The notes under the pieces were generated by a model that saw only the letters and a list, made by a program, of their open reading frames with translations, was not told the DNA's origin and made no database searches. Of a DNA stretch of 64,000 bases, positions 26,174 through 34,919 are shown one piece after another. Position 1 is the first letter of the stretch, and every line of letters begins with the position of its first letter. Source of the stretch: Shiella aurantiaca. GTDB taxonomy: Bacteria; Bacteroidota; Bacteroidia; Cytophagales; Cyclobacteriaceae. The position numbers and the translations under genes are program-made. The DNA is taken from NCBI GenBank assembly GCA_030412945.1, contig JAUHJS010000001.1, positions 310,001 through 374,000 on the forward strand. Direction: 5' to 3'.

Positions 26174-26962
26174 ATGATACAACATGTAGAAAATCCGGTT
26201 TTAGAAATCCACGACCTTACGGTTACTTATAACAAAAAGCCTGTACTCTGGGGCATTGACCTCACCCTTCCTGCGGGCTCTTTGGTGGGCATTATCGGCC
26301 CTAATGGTGCAGGAAAATCCACCCTCATCAAATCCGTAATGGGCCTTGTGCCTTCGGGTAGTGGTTACGTGCGGGTATTTGACAAAACTTTGGACGAATC
26401 GCGTGGACGTATCAGCTATGTGCCACAGCGGGAGTCTGTTGACTGGGACTTCCCTGCTTCTGCCCTCGACATCGTGCTTATGGGGAGATATGGAAAACTA
26501 GGTCTTTTTAAACGCCCCAGAAAGGCGGATTATGAAGTAGCAGAGGATTGTTTGCGCAAAGTAGGCATGGAAGGCTTTAAAAACCGTCAGATTTCCCAAC
26601 TCTCAGGCGGGCAACAGCAGCGGGTATTTTTAGCCCGTGCACTGGCACAGGAAGCCGACCTTTATTTTATGGACGAACCTTTTGCCGGAGTGGATGCCTC
26701 CACGGAAAAAGCCATTATCCAGCTTCTCAGGGAGATGACCCAAAAAGGTAAAACGGTGATTGTAGTACACCACGACTTACAATCGGCCACCAAGTACTTC
26801 AACTGGATTATCTTGCTCAATATGCGTTTGGTTGCCTCCGGACCTGTAGAAACCGCTTTTACCGAAGCACTTCTGCAAGAAACCTATGGTGGTAAGCTCA
26901 CCTTACTTTCCGATGTCAGCGACCTAGTACAGAAAAATCAGTTCCCGAGCCGAGAAAAATAA
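26174..26962 (+). CDS. Metal ABC transporter ATP-binding protein
   Basis: Cytoplasmic ATPase of the metal importer, 262 residues. Walker A GPNGAGKST (42-50), signature LSGGQQQR (143-150), Walker B with DEPFAG (167-172) and the H-loop near VVHHD are all intact. SYVPQRESVDWDFPASALD is typical of the Mn/Zn (MntB/TroB/ZnuC) subgroup. It is 8 bp after the binding-protein gene and 2 bp before the permease gene. Confidence 0.95.
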   Translation: MIQHVENPVLEIHDLTVTYNKKPVLWGIDLTLPAGSLVGIIGPNGAGKSTLIKSVMGLVPSGSGYVRVFDKTLDESRGRISYVPQRESVDWDFPASALDIVLMGRYGKLGLFKRPRKADYEVAEDCLRKVGMEGFKNRQISQLSGGQQQRVFLARALAQEADLYFMDEPFAGVDASTEKAIIQLLREMTQKGKTVIVVHHDLQSATKYFNWIILLNMRLVASGPVETAFTEALLQETYGGKLTLLSDVSDLVQKNQFPSREK

Positions 26963-26964
26963 GT

Positions 26965-28254
26965 ATGGAAAGCTTCATTGAGTTTTTTTCCTTCACCAAC
27001 CCCAACGTACGCTATGTCACGCTGGGCTGCATCTTGCTATCGGTAAGCTCAGCCGTGGTAGGGAGTTTTACCTTCCTGAAAAAACGTGCTTTGGTGGGCG
27101 ATGCGGTCGCTCACTCCGTGCTGCCGGGCGTGTGTTTAGCATTTATCTTATCCGGCACCAAAAATCCAGTATACCTGATTATCGGAGCCTTTATAACTGC
27201 CTGGATTTCCTTGCTATTTATCGACTTAGTCACCAAGCGCTCGAAAATCAAAGAAGATACCGCCATTAGCATTACGCTTTCGGTATTTTTCGGATTGGGG
27301 ATTATGCTCCTTACCATGATTCAGCATTCAGGCAATGCCTCTCAATCAGGCTTAGATTCTTTCCTTTTTGGCAAGGCGGCTGCGCTGATAGGCACCGACC
27401 TCTACGTGTTTGGAGGCGTAGCCTTTATCCTTTTGTTTGTGGTAGGTTTATTCTTCAAAGAGTTTACCCTTATCGCCTTTGATACCCACTTTGCACAGGT
27501 AATCGGGTTGCCCGTAAAGCGGATTGAATTTGTGCTTACTACACTTACTGTGTTGGCTGTAGTGGTTGGTATTCAGGCGGTAGGCGTAGTATTAATGGCT
27601 GCCATGCTCATTACCCCACCTGCCGCAGCTCGCTTCTGGACCGACAGCCTACGCAAAATGCTGGTAATAGCGGCTTGTTTGGGTGCTTTTGCCGGACTCA
27701 GTGGTGCCTACATTTCCTACATTGCCCCTTCCATGCCCACAGGTCCGTGGATTGTGATGGTGATTTCTTTTATTGCCGTTCTTTCCTTTTTACTGGCTCC
27801 GCAAAAAGGCATTTTGTTTAAGTGGCTTAAACAACGAAAAATTAGGCAAACGATTTTGGAAGAGAATATTCTGAAGGCTTTCTTTCTACTGGGGGAAAGA
27901 GAAAAGAACTTTTACCAGACACTAGGAATTGAACGGATTCTAGAAAAACGCCATTTCCCCCTAGGTGCGTTGAAAAAGACTCTACCCATTTTACGTTTTC
28001 AAGGCTATCTGAAAAAGGTGGGAAATGAATGGCAATTGACTCAAGCGGGTTTCCACAAAGGCCAACGAGTAGTGAAACTACATCGCCTGTGGGAATTATA
28101 CCTCACCGAATACCTGCATATTGCCCCTGACCACGTGCATGATGATGCCGAGACGATAGAGCACATCATTAGTCCGGAAATAGAAAAACAGCTGGAGAAA
28201 AAACTGAACTACCCTACGCTAGACCCTCATCAATCGGAGATTCCCTACCGCTAG
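26965..28254 (+). CDS. Metal ABC transporter permease fused to a DtxR-like domain
   Basis: A protein of 429 residues. Residues about 1-285 form the ABC-3 family permease with 8-9 membrane helices (GSFTFLKKRALVGDAVAHSVLPG and VGIQAVGVVLMAAMLITPPA are family motifs). After a basic linker (KWLKQRKIRQ) the C-terminal part (about 295-429) is a winged-helix-like segment plus the DtxR dimerisation/metal domain: VVKLHRLWELYLTEYL and VHDDAETIEHIISPEIEKQLEKKL mirror the free-standing regulator at 24554-25210. There is no FeoA-like domain. The cytoplasmic tail may sense metal and gate transport or bind the regulator. It abuts the convergent miaE gene with no gap. Confidence 0.92.
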   Translation: MESFIEFFSFTNPNVRYVTLGCILLSVSSAVVGSFTFLKKRALVGDAVAHSVLPGVCLAFILSGTKNPVYLIIGAFITAWISLLFIDLVTKRSKIKEDTAISITLSVFFGLGIMLLTMIQHSGNASQSGLDSFLFGKAAALIGTDLYVFGGVAFILLFVVGLFFKEFTLIAFDTHFAQVIGLPVKRIEFVLTTLTVLAVVVGIQAVGVVLMAAMLITPPAAARFWTDSLRKMLVIAACLGAFAGLSGAYISYIAPSMPTGPWIVMVISFIAVLSFLLAPQKGILFKWLKQRKIRQTILEENILKAFFLLGEREKNFYQTLGIERILEKRHFPLGALKKTLPILRFQGYLKKVGNEWQLTQAGFHKGQRVVKLHRLWELYLTEYLHIAPDHVHDDAETIEHIISPEIEKQLEKKLNYPTLDPHQSEIPYR

Positions 28255-28863
28255 TTAGTGCATGCGTTTGCCTTGGTTTTGTGGCTCGAAGGAGCGCATA
28301 ATTTCGGCTTCTATCAGCAAAAGCTCTTTCCAACGGGCTTTTACTTCTTCTTCTGGGCGGTAAAGCTTAGCTAGTTCGATGAAGTTTACATAATGCCCTG
28401 CTTCCGATATCATCAGTTCATAATAGAACTTGCTGAGCTCTTCATCGCCAATGTTTTTCCAAAGCAGCTTAAAACGCTCGCAGCTTCGGGCTTCTATCAG
28501 GGCATTGATCAGAAGCTTATCCATTAGCTGCCTGTCCCGATGCCCACCTTTGCGTTCATGCTTCATTAGGGCCACCACGTATTCATCTTTTCGAGCCGGA
28601 CCTAACTGATAGCCTCGTTTATGCAATTGCTCCAACACCCGCTCAAAATGCCCCCATTCTTCTGCCACCACGGGCGTGAGGGTTTTCACGAGTTCTTCCT
28701 TATCGGGATGAAGGATAATTAAGGAAATGCAAGAAGAAGCCGCCTTCTGCTCACAATAGGCATGGTCAATAAGAATGTCTTTAATATGGATTTCGGCCAG
28801 ATTCGCCCACCGAGGATCGGTAGGAAGGTATAAACCCAGTACCGCTTTGGTTACGTCTATCAT
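28255..28863 (-). CDS. miaE: tRNA-(ms2io6A)-hydroxylase-like diiron protein
   Basis: Ferritin-like diiron protein of 202 residues. Iron-ligand motifs are visible: AYCEQKA, VAEEWGHFERV, EARSCERF and SEAGHYVNF. MiaE hydroxylates the isopentenyl group of ms2i6A at tRNA position 37. A miaB gene that makes the substrate is in this window (53446). It is the last gene of the lpxK-porin-miaE run, 3 bp after the porin gene. Confidence 0.88.
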   Translation of the reverse strand: MIDVTKAVLGLYLPTDPRWANLAEIHIKDILIDHAYCEQKAASSCISLIILHPDKEELVKTLTPVVAEEWGHFERVLEQLHKRGYQLGPARKDEYVVALMKHERKGGHRDRQLMDKLLINALIEARSCERFKLLWKNIGDEELSKFYYELMISEAGHYVNFIELAKLYRPEEEVKARWKELLLIEAEIMRSFEPQNQGKRMH

Positions 28864-28866
28864 TTC

Positions 28867-30729
28867 TTAATCAAAAAACTGCCATTTCACCCCAATATCG
28901 AACGTGCGCCTTTGTCCGGCATAGTAGGGTGTAAGGAAATACCCCTCTCCTTGGCGCCCCATATTGGCATGCGTAAACTTGGCCAGCACCAGTACGCGAC
29001 TGATTTTAAAGTTCACGTAAATGTCCGTCCAGATAACCTCGTTACAAAGGAAGTCGTTTTGCAAATGGAATTGCTGGGTGATGGGGTCATATCCATTGGC
29101 ATAATAAGCCGAGCGGTAATGGGCGTCTACCCCTGCTTGCAGCTCCATTTTACTATCGAACAGGTCTTTGTAAAAGTAAAAATTGGAGTTTACGAACCAA
29201 TCGGGAATACGAACTACGTCTTGGCTCGTTCCTGCCAACTGAGTATATATCACCTCATTGTCCCAATGGAACGCCCCGAATGTAAAATTCAGCTTGGTTC
29301 CCGGAGAAAGTATCTGCACCGCCCCTGATGCCTGATCTGGCTGCTTTTCTTCATTGAAATATACCGGACGAAGCAGATTAGTAAGGGTTACATTAGGTTC
29401 AAAAGTAAGCATAGGCAAACGAAGCGAAGCCTGCGCGTATATCTTATCGGCATTTACCGCCACCATACTATTGTCCCATTGGTAATAGTTGCCAAAGAAG
29501 CGCTGATACAGGAAGCCGGGCGTATAACTTGCCCGCTGATAATATCCGCTCAGCCATTTATTCTGCAATTCAGCTTTTATGGAGTTATTCCCATTATCTT
29601 GCACCTCAATTCGGCCGCCTACATAGAAATCATCGGCAAAATCAATCCGTACACTCCCTCCCGCATAGTATTCGGTAGCGCGCTGGTCGCTGATATATTT
29701 GTGATCGTATAGCACATCGCGCTTTTTTACAAATCCGCTATAGAATACTGGCCCCACATCGCCCTTCACCCCTACTTCATTTTGAAATACTTTGAAGATA
29801 TTACTATCAAGCGTGGAGTCATTACGAATCAATGGCTGACCTAAGTATTCGGTATCAGTCGTGGTGCTAAGGGGATATACATAAAAGTAATTCCGCTCGT
29901 TGGTACGATCCATCTCATGGTACACCTGAAGTGCCTTGGCTAAACTGTACTGGTGGTAGATATGGTGATTAATCTTGAGCTGACGGCTCTGGGAATTATC
30001 CAGATTACGAACTTCATTTCGGTACTCAAATAAATCGGCCGGAATTTCATCCTCCGGCAAGGGTTTAATCCCTCCTGTTTCAAACACGCGTTGGTAATTT
30101 CTGGATAAATGACCTAGGGCAACATATTTGCCATTCTTGGATTTGTAATTGGTATGAAAATCATAGCCGGTAGAACTCACATTTCGATCGCCACGGCTGG
30201 CCGGCCCAAGCTGCTTATCGGTATTGTACTGCACAAAATCAAAACCCACGTTCCAATTAGGATTAACATTTCGGGCAAAGCGCACATCAGCAATAGAGCG
30301 ACCCAAGCCACCAATAAGGGCATTTACTTCTGTATAAGGCGATTTAGAATCGTAATAGCGAAAATCCTTAGGTGATTTAAAATAAATATCGAAGGTAGAA
30401 TAGCCGCTGCTTAGCCCCGTAACCTCGGGCATCTGAAAATACAAAAAACGAGTGGGCGTACCCACATTGCCCAAATCTTGCACCTTATTATCAAAGCGAT
30501 TGATGTTCGTCCAGCGGTGCATGTTTTTCACCAAGGTATCGATGGGCAAGGCAATGGGTTGATTATACTTAATATTGTCTTGATAGAAATAGCGCGTAGT
30601 GGTAGGCCCATATACCAGTTTGGTAGAATCATCCAAGATTTGCGCTTGGCCCACAGCTGCAAGGCAAAAAAAGCCGAAAAGAAGAAAAAGTCGTTTGAAA
30701 ATCACGCGCAAAAATACACAATTATGCAT
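28867..30729 (-). CDS. Putative outer-membrane porin (Bacteroidota porin family)
   Basis: A beta-rich outer-membrane protein of 620 residues with a signal peptide (LFLLFGFFCLAAVGQAQ). The pattern of alternating aromatic strands, the middle NINRFDNKVQDLGNVGTPTR and the last strand ending in phenylalanine (FDIGVKWQFFD) fit the putative porin family common in this phylum. It is 6 bp after lpxK and 3 bp before miaE on the minus strand. Substrate unknown. Confidence 0.8.
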   Translation of the reverse strand: MHNCVFLRVIFKRLFLLFGFFCLAAVGQAQILDDSTKLVYGPTTTRYFYQDNIKYNQPIALPIDTLVKNMHRWTNINRFDNKVQDLGNVGTPTRFLYFQMPEVTGLSSGYSTFDIYFKSPKDFRYYDSKSPYTEVNALIGGLGRSIADVRFARNVNPNWNVGFDFVQYNTDKQLGPASRGDRNVSSTGYDFHTNYKSKNGKYVALGHLSRNYQRVFETGGIKPLPEDEIPADLFEYRNEVRNLDNSQSRQLKINHHIYHQYSLAKALQVYHEMDRTNERNYFYVYPLSTTTDTEYLGQPLIRNDSTLDSNIFKVFQNEVGVKGDVGPVFYSGFVKKRDVLYDHKYISDQRATEYYAGGSVRIDFADDFYVGGRIEVQDNGNNSIKAELQNKWLSGYYQRASYTPGFLYQRFFGNYYQWDNSMVAVNADKIYAQASLRLPMLTFEPNVTLTNLLRPVYFNEEKQPDQASGAVQILSPGTKLNFTFGAFHWDNEVIYTQLAGTSQDVVRIPDWFVNSNFYFYKDLFDSKMELQAGVDAHYRSAYYANGYDPITQQFHLQNDFLCNEVIWTDIYVNFKISRVLVLAKFTHANMGRQGEGYFLTPYYAGQRRTFDIGVKWQFFD

Positions 30730-30735
30730 AGTGAA

Positions 30736-31779
30736 CTAAAAGGATGATACGAAAGAATCAATTAAATGCAGAAATTCCTCCTCCTGCTCAACAAACTTCA
30801 AGCCAATGGGCAAAACAAAAACGGGAATGTGTGCCCACGTGGTATCCAATAGATGAGTTTTCAATCGCATATAATCCTTTTCGGTAGTGACCAAGCAGGT
30901 ATCGGCACGCGCAGCAGTCCATTCTGATTGAACTTTTTCCAAGTCGGATTCTGTAAAATTATGATGATCGGGAAAGGCAAAAAGCTTTACCACCTGCTTT
31001 TGCTGACTTAGATACGTTTTCATTGGCTCTGGCCGAGCAATTCCGGTAAGAAGTACTACCTGCTGGTATGCATCAAAGCTTTTGGAAGCTTGAATCGTAC
31101 GAACCGCTTGATACTGCACTTGGGTGAAAAATACCGGACACGCAGGTGCATAACGTGCAATGGCTGCTTGTATGGTGTTCCTCTTCGTGCTGCTCAATTC
31201 TTCGGGACACTTCGTAACCACAATGGCATGCGCCCGATTGGCTCCCGAGCGAAACTCCCGCAGATTCCCGGTAGGCATCATAAAATCCTCGTAAAAGGGG
31301 CGATTATAATCGCAAAGTAAAATACTAAAACCCGCCTTAAGCGCTCGGTGCTGATAGGCATCGTCTAGCAGAATTACTTCTGTATTCGGAAAATCTTGTT
31401 TGAGTCGCTGTACCCCTTCCACCCGATTTTCGCACACCACCGATTGCACCTGAGGTCTGAACTTCAAAAACATTTGCAAAGGCTCATCTCCCACTCGCGC
31501 AGCCGTGCTATTTTCCTGCAAAGCGATATAGCCTTTGGTGGCACGCCCATAACCTCGGCTGAGCGTAGCTACAACCTTATTGGACGCTAAATGATGCAAT
31601 AGGTATTCGACCATAGGGGTTTTCCCCGTGCCTCCTACCGTGAGGTTCCCCACACTAATAATAGGTAAAGGAAAACTATGCGAATGGAGTATTCCCTTGC
31701 TGTACAAGAAATTCCGCAGGGCCATTATCGCTCCATACAAAAGAGCCAATGGAAATAATAAATAGCGGAGTATCAGCAT
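30736..31779 (-). CDS. lpxK: Tetraacyldisaccharide 4'-kinase
   Basis: Phosphorylates the lipid A disaccharide at the 4' position on the inner membrane. About 347 residues from the ATG at 31779, which gives the usual N-terminal membrane helix (LILRYLLFPLALLYGAIM); a TTG at 31845 would overlap the divergent Nif3 gene. Walker A is GNLTVGGTGKTP, followed by LSRGYGR and VGDEPLQMF, VILLDDAYQHRAL and DYNRPFYEDFMMPTGNLREF, all LpxK hallmarks. First of the lpxK-porin-miaE run. Confidence 0.95.
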   Translation of the reverse strand: MLILRYLLFPLALLYGAIMALRNFLYSKGILHSHSFPLPIISVGNLTVGGTGKTPMVEYLLHHLASNKVVATLSRGYGRATKGYIALQENSTAARVGDEPLQMFLKFRPQVQSVVCENRVEGVQRLKQDFPNTEVILLDDAYQHRALKAGFSILLCDYNRPFYEDFMMPTGNLREFRSGANRAHAIVVTKCPEELSSTKRNTIQAAIARYAPACPVFFTQVQYQAVRTIQASKSFDAYQQVVLLTGIARPEPMKTYLSQQKQVVKLFAFPDHHNFTESDLEKVQSEWTAARADTCLVTTEKDYMRLKTHLLDTTWAHIPVFVLPIGLKFVEQEEEFLHLIDSFVSSF

Positions 31780-31838
31780 AAGGCTTGTTATTGAGCAGGC
31801 GAGTAATTTACTTTGAAAGGTATTAACTGCGCGCAAAA

Positions 31839-32936
31839 ATGACAAAAATTGCAGAAATAATTGAGCATCTGGCCGAATTCGCCCCTCCCATATACCAAGA
31901 ATCTTACGATAACTCAGGGCTTATCTGCGGCAATCGCGATTGGGAAGCAAAAGGGGTACTTATCAGCCTAGATTGTACCGAAGCTATCATCAGCGAAGCC
32001 ATAGCCAAAGGTTGTAACCTAGTAGTTGCGCATCACCCAATAGTATTTAAAGGATTGAAAAGCCTTACCGGAAAAAACTACATCGAACGCACTATAATCT
32101 CAGCCATCAAGCACGATATCGCGATTTATGCTATCCATACCAATCTGGACAATATGCTGCATGGTGTCAACCGCAGGATAGCGGATAAACTGGACTTGCA
32201 AAACCTAAGTATTCTTGCTCCTAAAGCGCAAACCTTGCTCAAACTTACCACTTTTATACCTGAGGAAGCCAGCGCTGCGGTGCTGTCGGCTTTGTTTGAG
32301 GCCGGAGCCGGACAAGTAGGTCATTACAAAAACTGTAGCTTTAGCCTTACGGGCGAAGGGAGTTTTATGCCCGATGAAGAAGCCGCACCGCATATAGGAG
32401 AAGCCCATGTGCAGGAGTTTGTGCATGAAAAGCGCGTAGAAGTACTTGTACCCATTGCCGCCAAAAGCCGTTTGTTGCAAGCCTTAAAACAAGCGCATCC
32501 GTACGAAGAAGTGGCCTATTACCTTCATGCATTGGAAAACGAAAACCAAGAAATTGGCTCAGGGATGATTGGTCGCTTGCCCCAAGCCATGGAGATGAAT
32601 GAGTTTTTGGGCTATCTCAAAGAAAAAATGAGTCTTTCTTGTATCCGCTATACACCCCAGCCCCACAAGAAAATACAAAACGTGGCCGTATGCGGTGGCG
32701 CAGGCTCCTTTTTGCTTCCAATGGCTATTTCGCGCAAGGCCGATGCTTTTGTAACGGCCGACTTCAAGTACCATGAGTTTTTTGATGCCGAAGACAAAGT
32801 GATGATTTGCGATATCGGACATTATGAAAGTGAAGTTTTTACAAAAGATTTGATACATGATATTTTGAAGAAAAAATTTGTTAAGTTTGCACTTTGTTTG
32901 TCAGACACTGTCACAAACCCTATAAGTTACTTTTAA
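31839..32936 (+). CDS. Nif3-like dinuclear metal centre protein
   Basis: A protein of 365 residues of the NIF3/YbgI family. Metal-site motifs are VVAHHPIVFKGLKSL, YAIHTNLDN and, near the C-terminus, CGGAGSFLLPMAISRKADAFVTADFKYHEFFDAE and DIGHYESE. Between the halves (about 130-235) is the inserted PII-like domain seen in longer members. These are often called GTP cyclohydrolase 1 type 2 homologues, but the activity is not established. It overlaps or is close to the zinc-ribbon gene downstream, a common pairing in Bacteroidota. Confidence 0.93.
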   Translation: MTKIAEIIEHLAEFAPPIYQESYDNSGLICGNRDWEAKGVLISLDCTEAIISEAIAKGCNLVVAHHPIVFKGLKSLTGKNYIERTIISAIKHDIAIYAIHTNLDNMLHGVNRRIADKLDLQNLSILAPKAQTLLKLTTFIPEEASAAVLSALFEAGAGQVGHYKNCSFSLTGEGSFMPDEEAAPHIGEAHVQEFVHEKRVEVLVPIAAKSRLLQALKQAHPYEEVAYYLHALENENQEIGSGMIGRLPQAMEMNEFLGYLKEKMSLSCIRYTPQPHKKIQNVAVCGGAGSFLLPMAISRKADAFVTADFKYHEFFDAEDKVMICDIGHYESEVFTKDLIHDILKKKFVKFALCLSDTVTNPISYF

Positions 32937-32944
32937 CACAATAC

Positions 32945-33739
32945 ATGGAAAGTACCGTTGCTCAAAAACTGGATGCTTTAGCCAAGCTCCAAGGAATCGA
33001 TTCAGAATTAGACGCAATCAGAAAAGTTAGAGGGGCATTACCCGAAGAAGTAAATGATTTAGAAGACGAGATTGCAGGCTACAACACCCGCGTAGAAAAG
33101 TTCAACAATGAACTAGCGGCCCTTCAAGAAGACATCAATAATTCAAAAGAGGCTATTAAGGAATCTGAAAAACTCATAAAAAAATATGAGGAGCAACAGA
33201 TGAACGTACGTAACAACCGTGAGTACGATGCCATTACCAAAGAGATTGAACTTCAGCGTTTGGAAATCCAGATTTGCGAAAAGAAAATCAAAGAGTCGCA
33301 CAATCGTATTGACGCCAAGAACATTGAAATAGAAAACACCAAAGCCGTTGCTTCCGAGCGCATGAAGGATTTGGAAAGTAAAAAAGCTGAGCTGGACACC
33401 ATTACAGCTGAAAGCCAAGAAGAAGAAGAAAAACTATTGAGCAGCCGCGAGAAGGCCTCCAAAGCCATTGAAGACCGCCTGCTTCGCTCTTACAATAAAA
33501 TCAGAACCAATGCCGTAAACGGACTAGCCGTAGTAGCCGTTAAAAGAGGTGCCTGTGGCGGTTGTTTCAACATCGTTCCTCCTCAGCGCCAAGCGGATAT
33601 TCGTGAGAAAAAGAAAATCATCGTTTGCGAGCATTGCGGTAGAATTTTCTCTGATGTAGACGATATCGGCTACGATGATGAGAAAAGAAAAACACGCATG
33701 CGTGTGAAAATGGAAGAAAAAGCCGAAGGTATGGAATAA
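32945..33739 (+). CDS. Coiled-coil zinc-ribbon protein (CT398/C4-type family)
   Basis: A protein of 264 residues. Residues about 10-190 are a long charged coiled coil (LEDEIAGYNTRVEKFNNELA, KKIKESHNRIDAKNIEIENT), ending in a C4 zinc ribbon with CGGC and CEHC pairs (CGGCFNIVPP ... IIVCEHCGRIF). The ATG at 32945 is favoured over one at 32894 inside the Nif3 gene. It starts 8 bp after the Nif3 stop and is followed by a terminator. The family is linked to nucleic acid or secretion-related roles elsewhere; no function is assigned here. Confidence 0.9.
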   Translation: MESTVAQKLDALAKLQGIDSELDAIRKVRGALPEEVNDLEDEIAGYNTRVEKFNNELAALQEDINNSKEAIKESEKLIKKYEEQQMNVRNNREYDAITKEIELQRLEIQICEKKIKESHNRIDAKNIEIENTKAVASERMKDLESKKAELDTITAESQEEEEKLLSSREKASKAIEDRLLRSYNKIRTNAVNGLAVVAVKRGACGGCFNIVPPQRQADIREKKKIIVCEHCGRIFSDVDDIGYDDEKRKTRMRVKMEEKAEGME

Positions 33740-33741
33740 AC

Positions 33742-33770
33742 AAAAAGCCCATCATACGATGGGCTTTTTT
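33742..33770 (+). terminator. Terminator after the Nif3/zinc-ribbon operon
   Basis: GCCCATC and GATGGGC arms around ATAC, flanked by A run and T run. Confidence 0.85.
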
Positions 33771-33928
33771 AATGGACTTGATTCCGGCATCCGAAATAAG
33801 GACATAGGCATAAGCAGACGGGCTTTAAATACTTTAACCGGCCGACCGAACAAATGAAGCTAAATGCCTATACCTCTCCTAAGTCACTGCCTTCCCGCTT
33901 GCTTACAGCCTAGTGTTAAGCATAGCCC
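33771..33928. other. Intergenic stretch with internal inverted repeats (attC-like or degenerate element)
   Basis: About 158 bp with no gene. It contains inverted arms ATAGGCAT/ATGCCTAT (near 33806 and 33863) and partly matching AAGCAGACGGG/CCCGCTTGCTT. Read on the minus strand, it opens with GCTTAAC (an RYYYAAC integron-type core) and reaches GTTAAAG about 94 bp later, which misses the GTTRRRY core by its last base. The adjoining gene is AT-rich and broken, so a degenerate cassette end is possible but unproven. Confidence 0.3.
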
Positions 33929-34828
33929 TTAATTTTTATTAGGAATTATTAGTTTAACTCCAAAATTGAAATTACAATTTCCATCAATTTCAATATTTAC
34001 TCGTTTCCAATCTTGAGAAAAATTTTTTCTGTAAAAAGAGTACTTATTTTCATGTTTACTAGATAAGTCGGGGGCAAATTGATTCCTCGTATTCACGTCA
34101 TTTTTTTCAAGTGATATGAAGTTATCACCTTCGTAGTAACCCAAAAACTCAATTGATATAAACGCACCGTCACTTGGGAAGAGAATCCCTTTCGACACTA
34201 CGTTTAAATTTAAACTTTTGCATTGGCTTGCAGCCTATGAGTAATTTGATAATCTAAAATCTGTTTACCAGGCATAAATTCGTCTTTAGATTTTTCATAT
34301 AATGTTACATTAACTAATAAATCTTTTCCTTCCATTTTTTTTTTCGCCATCGAACCTAACTTCATTAAACGAAAAAAATACATCATATATATAGCAGCTC
34401 TTTTTCAAAGGGTTATCAACATATAATGCCGCTTCTTTAATCCCAGCATAATGCAGTTGAGACTTCCTATTTCCTACACCTGCTTCAACCAATTCTTTTC
34501 TTCCTATCTTTTTTATTTCACTTCTTTGGGACCCAACTTCGATAGTGTTTAGTATAATACTTGCTGGGTTCAGATATATTGTATCGGCTAAATTTTCACA
34601 ATCAATGTATCTAGTTTCATAGGAAACATGGGATATTTGAAAATTATTCTGACAGTCAAAGATGAATATTCCATTTTCATCAGAATGTGTTCCTTTTTTA
34701 TTAAGAGAATCATATACGGTTGCGTATTCTATCGACTTTAAAGTACTTACATCCAATAAAACAATTTGTTTTTGGCTATAACTTGAGAAGGAAACCAATA
34801 TTAAAAACACAATTATCCAATATTTCAT
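33929..34828 (-). pseudogene. Carboxypeptidase-regulatory-like domain protein, disrupted by two frameshifts
   Basis: Three reading-frame pieces make one likely protein of about 299 residues. The first (34828 to 34310) has a signal peptide (IIVFLILVSFSSYSQ) and a CarboxypepD-regulatory-like beta domain (VLLDVSTLKSIEYATVYDSL). The frame shifts in a run of ten A (34335-34344 as T on the plus strand): nine would continue as EKKMEGKDLLVNVTLYEKSK. A second shift near 34205-34216, where one extra T would give KVLNLNVVSKGILFP, joins the last piece (34198 to 33929). The two shifts are of opposite sign. Base composition is clearly more AT-rich than the neighbours. It is either decayed, transcriptionally slippage-corrected, or an assembly artefact. 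Confidence 0.7.
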
Positions 34829-34919
34829 GTTTTTAACATAGCCTTTTTATTTTAATATCATGCCTACTGTATTAGGTTTTCGGCTTCCCTTATTTATGGT
34901 TCATGTAGGTTATGCGCAA

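Noticed and set aside
31779-31845. TTG start for lpxK
   Set aside because: It would overlap the divergent Nif3 gene, while the ATG at 31779 yields the usual N-terminal membrane helix.
32899-32913. TGTCAGACACTGTCA as an activator site for the zinc-ribbon gene
   Set aside because: It lies within the coding region of the Nif3-like protein and is a direct, not inverted, repeat.
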